64,000 nt of DNA from positions 26,107,001 to 26,171,000 of the forward strand of contig NC_079882.1 in NCBI RefSeq assembly GCF_029227915.1. Reading direction: 5' to 3'. Shown here piece after piece: positions 60,419 to 64,000 of the stretch. The notes under the pieces are model-generated. The model ran no database searches and was not told where the DNA came from. It saw only the letters and a list, made by a program, of their open reading frames with translations. Position 1 is the stretch's first letter. Each line of letters begins with the position of its first letter. The translations under genes were made by a program, and so were the position numbers. The DNA comes from Hydractinia symbiolongicarpus. Its lineage: Eukaryota; Cnidaria; Hydrozoa; Anthoathecata; Hydractiniidae.

Positions 60419-63332
60419 TTAACTTGGCTTAGATAAAAATATACTGGAAATTCTTGCCATTTCAGAGGCTTCGACTGGAAGTTTGGTTCTAATACGCTCT
60501 TTAAAAGATTTATCGATGTTATGCTCAAGCTTCCGTCGCATTGGATTCTCTTCATCGCTACTTTTATAATCAGATTTATTCTCGGATACACTTCCTACTC
60601 GCGGAGAGCCTCTGAAGTTAGCTGCAATACGTAGCGCTTTTATTGAAGCTGCCATCTCCTGAGGACGCATAAAAAAGTTGGGTAATGTTGCTAAGTCATC
60701 CTGATGATTGCTAGAATCATTGTTAAAGAAAAACACACTCAGAGAAGGTAAAAAAATAAAATAGAAGGTCAGATAATATGTAATTTATGAAAGCAAGATC
60801 AATTAGAAAAAGATACAGATTTGTTGCACCAATATCCATTCCTTTCATCCCATCTTGAACATTTTTACCACAAGTACTAACTGGTTCATTTTTAGTCTCT
60901 AAATATTGGTCGTAGTGGTTGTTTGTAAGAACCTCAGTAGGACTATCAGTAGTTTTAATGTCCTCATTACTGGTCTCTTTACTACTAACATTAATCACTT
61001 CATCAATTTCTTCGTGTAGTCTATCAATGTTATGTGCATGAAAAATATTGTCAGAGTTCGACTTTTTTACCTCCCGGTCATTATAATCATCATCATTATC
61101 ATTATCATCATCATCATCATCATTATGGTCACAGTCATCATCAGATAGGACAATTTGTTTTAAGTGTTCATATTTTCGTTCAAACTCTCGCAAATGTTCC
61201 ATCAATTCGTCCGTACTATGCGATTTTTCTTCCTCGATTCTTTCTCCTGTCTCCACCACATCAATGAAGGAGAATTCGGAGTCCTCAGCGCTACCCTCTG
61301 CTTTAATTTTTTCTGAATCTTCAAAATTATTCACTTTTCCCCCATCTTGTCCTTTTTTAAATTCAACAAATGATTCGTTATCTGAAACAACACTATCATG
61401 TCGCGATAAATCTCTGCCAAGGTTTTTCACAGCGACAGGAAGAGATTGATCTACTGTTTTGCACCCTTCCTCTACAATAAAAGGTTCCATTTTCTTATTA
61501 ACAGTCTTGTTAACACCATTAGTGTTATCATTGGTATACGCACCGTCTGTTTTTTCATTTACAGTAATATCAGCTGACCCCGATGACGTATGTGGATGTG
61601 GCTTACTTTCAACGGCCATTACCCCCCATTCTGAATCCACTCTTTTTCTAATGTTAGAAGTTAAATCACTGAGATCTTGTAAATTATGCTTCAGCTGCTC
61701 AAACAACATAGATTTTGATGTTTCAGGTATGCCACCAACAGATAAGCTATTTGTCGCATCTTGACATTTTGAAAAAAAAGCCATATCTAGGTTCACTGGT
61801 TGCATAAATTCAAACTGTTTAAAGAATTTTGCTGAACGTGAGGGTGATATCGCCACAGCGGGTATGACACCTACTTTCAGTTGACCAGCAGTTTGACCGT
61901 TAAAATCATGAATGTTATACCAACCGATTATTTGTTTCATTCCTGTTAGATAACAAGAAGAAAATATAGAAAATAAAGGACTCCACATACGAGTAAGAAC
62001 ATAAAGAAGTACAAAGGAATTTATTTCTGTAAAAAAGGTTTTGATTTTCACTATTTTCTTCTAACTAATAATTTGGGGTTCAATGACAAAAAGAAACATT
62101 TAAAAACGTTTTTAAATTTTATAAAACAGAACATGCACAGGTCCAAAAAAGCATACTAACTCTAGTACAAAATTTTCGGCTACTGCCACCTTAAAAAAAT
62201 TCAACAAATACTCAACGTTTAAATAGGAGGTCGCAGGTCACACTTACCGTAAAAAAGGGCAGACACATCAACTTTTGCGACACCGATTAATATATCTTTT
62301 TCCGCATTTTGAATGTTAGATACACAACGCCATACTTTAAAGTCCAAATATTTATCATCAAATACTTCTCTGTGAACTTTTTCTAACTTCTGAAAATTAA
62401 ACCTTGGCTTCGCTGACTTGTGATAAATATCAGTGAAGACAAGCCCCTTTTTTTCTAGTTCGTATGACACATAAACATCTGGCTCCATGCTCTCACTTTC
62501 TTTGAGGTATGTTGGAAGGTGTAATGCTTCTTCTATTTGGAATCGAATTGACAGTTTTCCGTCATCACTTTCTGTCACTTCTTGCAAGCCGTCATTTTGA
62601 GTTATTTTATTTCCACTGGTCTGCGTGCAAATATCGTTAAGTAGATTGCTTTCGTTCAACAGTGTAGCATCTTCAGAAGAGGAATCTAACGAGCCATTAG
62701 TCTTTGTATCCACTTCGGTGTATTTTTCGTTAAATGAAATGGAAATTCTTGCGCTGCAATCACAAATATTTTCAGCACCAGGCTTGAATAAGTTATACTC
62801 TCCACTAAGTTGAAAAAAATTTGCTTTAAAGAGCCAGTGTACGATTTCACACAATTAAGTTTTTAAAAGTAAGTAAGTAAGTTTAGTGTGGCTAAAAAAT
62901 TAGCAAACATTTGTGTCGCAAATCGAACGAATTCATATATTTCGCTAAAATATATTTTTGCGAATAAACATTTTCTTTTGCGAAGAAAAAAAAAACAAAT
63001 TTTATAAATGCAAGCAGGAGTGTCCACATTGAAACAAAACATGCTATTTTAACAACGGATTTAGAATTGAAAATTACTAAATAGTTGATGTTACTTTTAG
63101 ATGTTTCTCTATGAATTAACGAAGGCCGTAGCAGCTTATGGAGCGCGTTTTCACAATAAACTTTCACACTTACCTAACTGAATGAACATTGAAAGGTGAA
63201 GTCGAAAATGAGCTCATATCGACATACACAGAACCGAGATGTTTATCACAGGATTGAGGTTGAGCACGTCTCGTCCACTCAGTTGCACAGCTCAACCAAA
63301 ACTGAACTTCAAGTTTCTCTTCACGCAAGTAC
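60419..63332 (-). CDS. C2CD3: C2CD3-like centriolar protein, C-terminal part (5' partial)
   Basis: Exons 63332-63174, 62804-62248, 61942-60817 and 60710-60419 join in phase and give about 711 residues. The first exon starts with an acceptor, so more lies beyond the window or in unrecognised exons above. Seen: the end of one C2 domain (LREEKLEVQFWLS to HLGSVYVDMSS), linked to GWYNIHDFNG type text after a second C2 domain (IRFQIEEALHLPTYL to ILIGVAKVDVSALFYG), then a long acidic, disordered stretch, and near the C-terminus LPNFFMRPQEMAASIKALRI, a block I associate with C2CD3. Human C2CD3 acts at the distal centriole in cilium formation. The assignment rests on remembered motif similarity; another multi-C2 centrosomal protein is the alternative. 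Confidence 0.68.
61085..61146. repeat. (ATC/GAT)n microsatellite coding an Asp/Asn run
   Basis: An imperfect trinucleotide array within the 61942-60817 exon of the C2CD3-like gene. On the coding strand it gives a run of about 20 mainly Asp and Asn residues. Confidence 0.85.
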
Positions 63333-64000
63333 CTACAAAGAATTGCATGTGGAGGAAATTAGCACGATGGACCAGTTTTAATAAAATTTAAGCTGTTATA
63401 ACAAATATATTCCATGGAATTAACGAAAAGTTAACCCTTAGAATACGCACCCATTTTTGAACCCTTTTTCGGCTAAAAAGTAATCAGCTGTCCAAAATTT
63501 GTAAAGTCGTAATTGCTGGCTAACGAAAAGACCTAGATATTTCATGTTTAGTACCGCTGGGTGGCCCAATTGATCCTCTTTATAAAACATGGTTTTATAA
63601 AGAGGATCAATTGGTTTAAGTGTTATGGCGGTGGCACAGTCGGGCTTTTCGGCACAGTGGGGATTTTTGCGCTTGTTTTGACCGCAGATCTACGTAACCC
63701 GTTGTCTAAGAGATGAAGCATTAGTGAATTTTTGCAGAGATATAAGAAACAAAAAAATCTCACCAAGCGAACGACGTTGTTGGCGAAACTTCATATGATT
63801 TCACATTAGACAACTTTATGACGTAATCTCTATCTTTATGTTGTTTGATAGCAAAATATTGACTACAAATGGCGGCTAAATGAGATAATTAAATAAAGTA
63901 AATAAAATTACCAAATCAAAATCAGTTAAACACACGATATATTTTTACACCTTTATTGTAAAACTTGTATCGCGCATAGACCTTCGTATACGGTATCTGC
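63333..64000. other. Upstream intron or flank of the C2CD3-like gene
   Basis: Presumed intron, because the exon at 63332 begins with an acceptor site. It contains a perfect hairpin at 63566-63614 and no recognised exon. Confidence 0.45.
63566..63614. repeat. Perfect 23-bp-arm hairpin
   Basis: Arms CCAATTGATCCTCTTTATAA plus three more bases and their exact complement enclose the 3-base loop ATG. It lies in non-coding DNA and is possibly a foldback element core. Confidence 0.8.

Noticed and set aside
1-64000. A bacterial-type defence system, operon or CRISPR array.
   Set aside because: The window is intron-rich animal DNA and no regularly spaced repeats with unique spacers are present. The only defence-like gene is the cGAS-like one.

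Overview
The window looks like nuclear DNA of an early-branching metazoan, most likely a cnidarian. It is strongly AT-rich. Its genes are split by many GT-AG introns, and intergenic and intronic DNA is full of short foldback and terminal-inverted-repeat elements. The gene set is animal-specific: fibulin, dystroglycan, UBE3A with an AZUL domain, C2CD3, an apolipophorin-like large lipid transfer protein and a HNK-1-type sulfotransferase. No bacterial operons, rRNA or CRISPR arrays were seen. The taxon is an inference.

Layout. Every recognised gene but one is on the minus strand. 1-17.1 kb: a secreted large lipid transfer protein (apolipophorin/apoB/vitellogenin superfamily). I could chain 23 exons in phase into about 2300 residues, and the 3' end runs off the window at base 1. 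Its first intron holds an intronless Mab-21/cGAS-like nucleotidyltransferase gene (14.3-16.0 kb) on the same strand. 19.3-28.8 kb: a fibulin with signal peptide, two anaphylatoxin-like modules, seven EGF modules and a fibulin C-terminal module, ending in either of two homologous last exons. 28.8-32.8 kb: intergenic DNA with foldback elements and a broken THAP-domain relic. 32.8-35.6 kb: a dystroglycan-like transmembrane protein in one coding exon, with a very long cytoplasmic tail. 39.4-44.3 kb, perhaps to 45.1 kb: a His- and Ser-rich, probably nuclear protein with four copies of a basic motif resembling STPR repeats. A 783-bp terminal-inverted-repeat element lies directly upstream. 48.0-57.3 kb: a UBE3A orthologue in 12 coding exons, with a two-exon carbohydrate sulfotransferase gene nested antisense in its last-but-one intron region. 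57.4-60.4 kb: intergenic, with a LINE-like relic and a MITE. 60.4-63.3 kb and beyond: the C-terminal part of a C2CD3-like centriolar protein, whose 5' end lies outside the window.

There is no operon logic here. The genes belong to separate systems: lipid transport, innate nucleic-acid sensing, extracellular matrix and its receptor, nuclear regulation, ubiquitin ligation, glycan sulfation and ciliogenesis. The observations most worth following are the cGAS-like gene nested in the lipoprotein gene, the duplicated alternative fibulin C-termini, the multi-motif nuclear protein, the dystroglycan with no visible PPxY motif, and the antisense-nested sulfotransferase. Exon boundaries were found by eye from splice signals and reading-frame continuity and may be off by a base or two.
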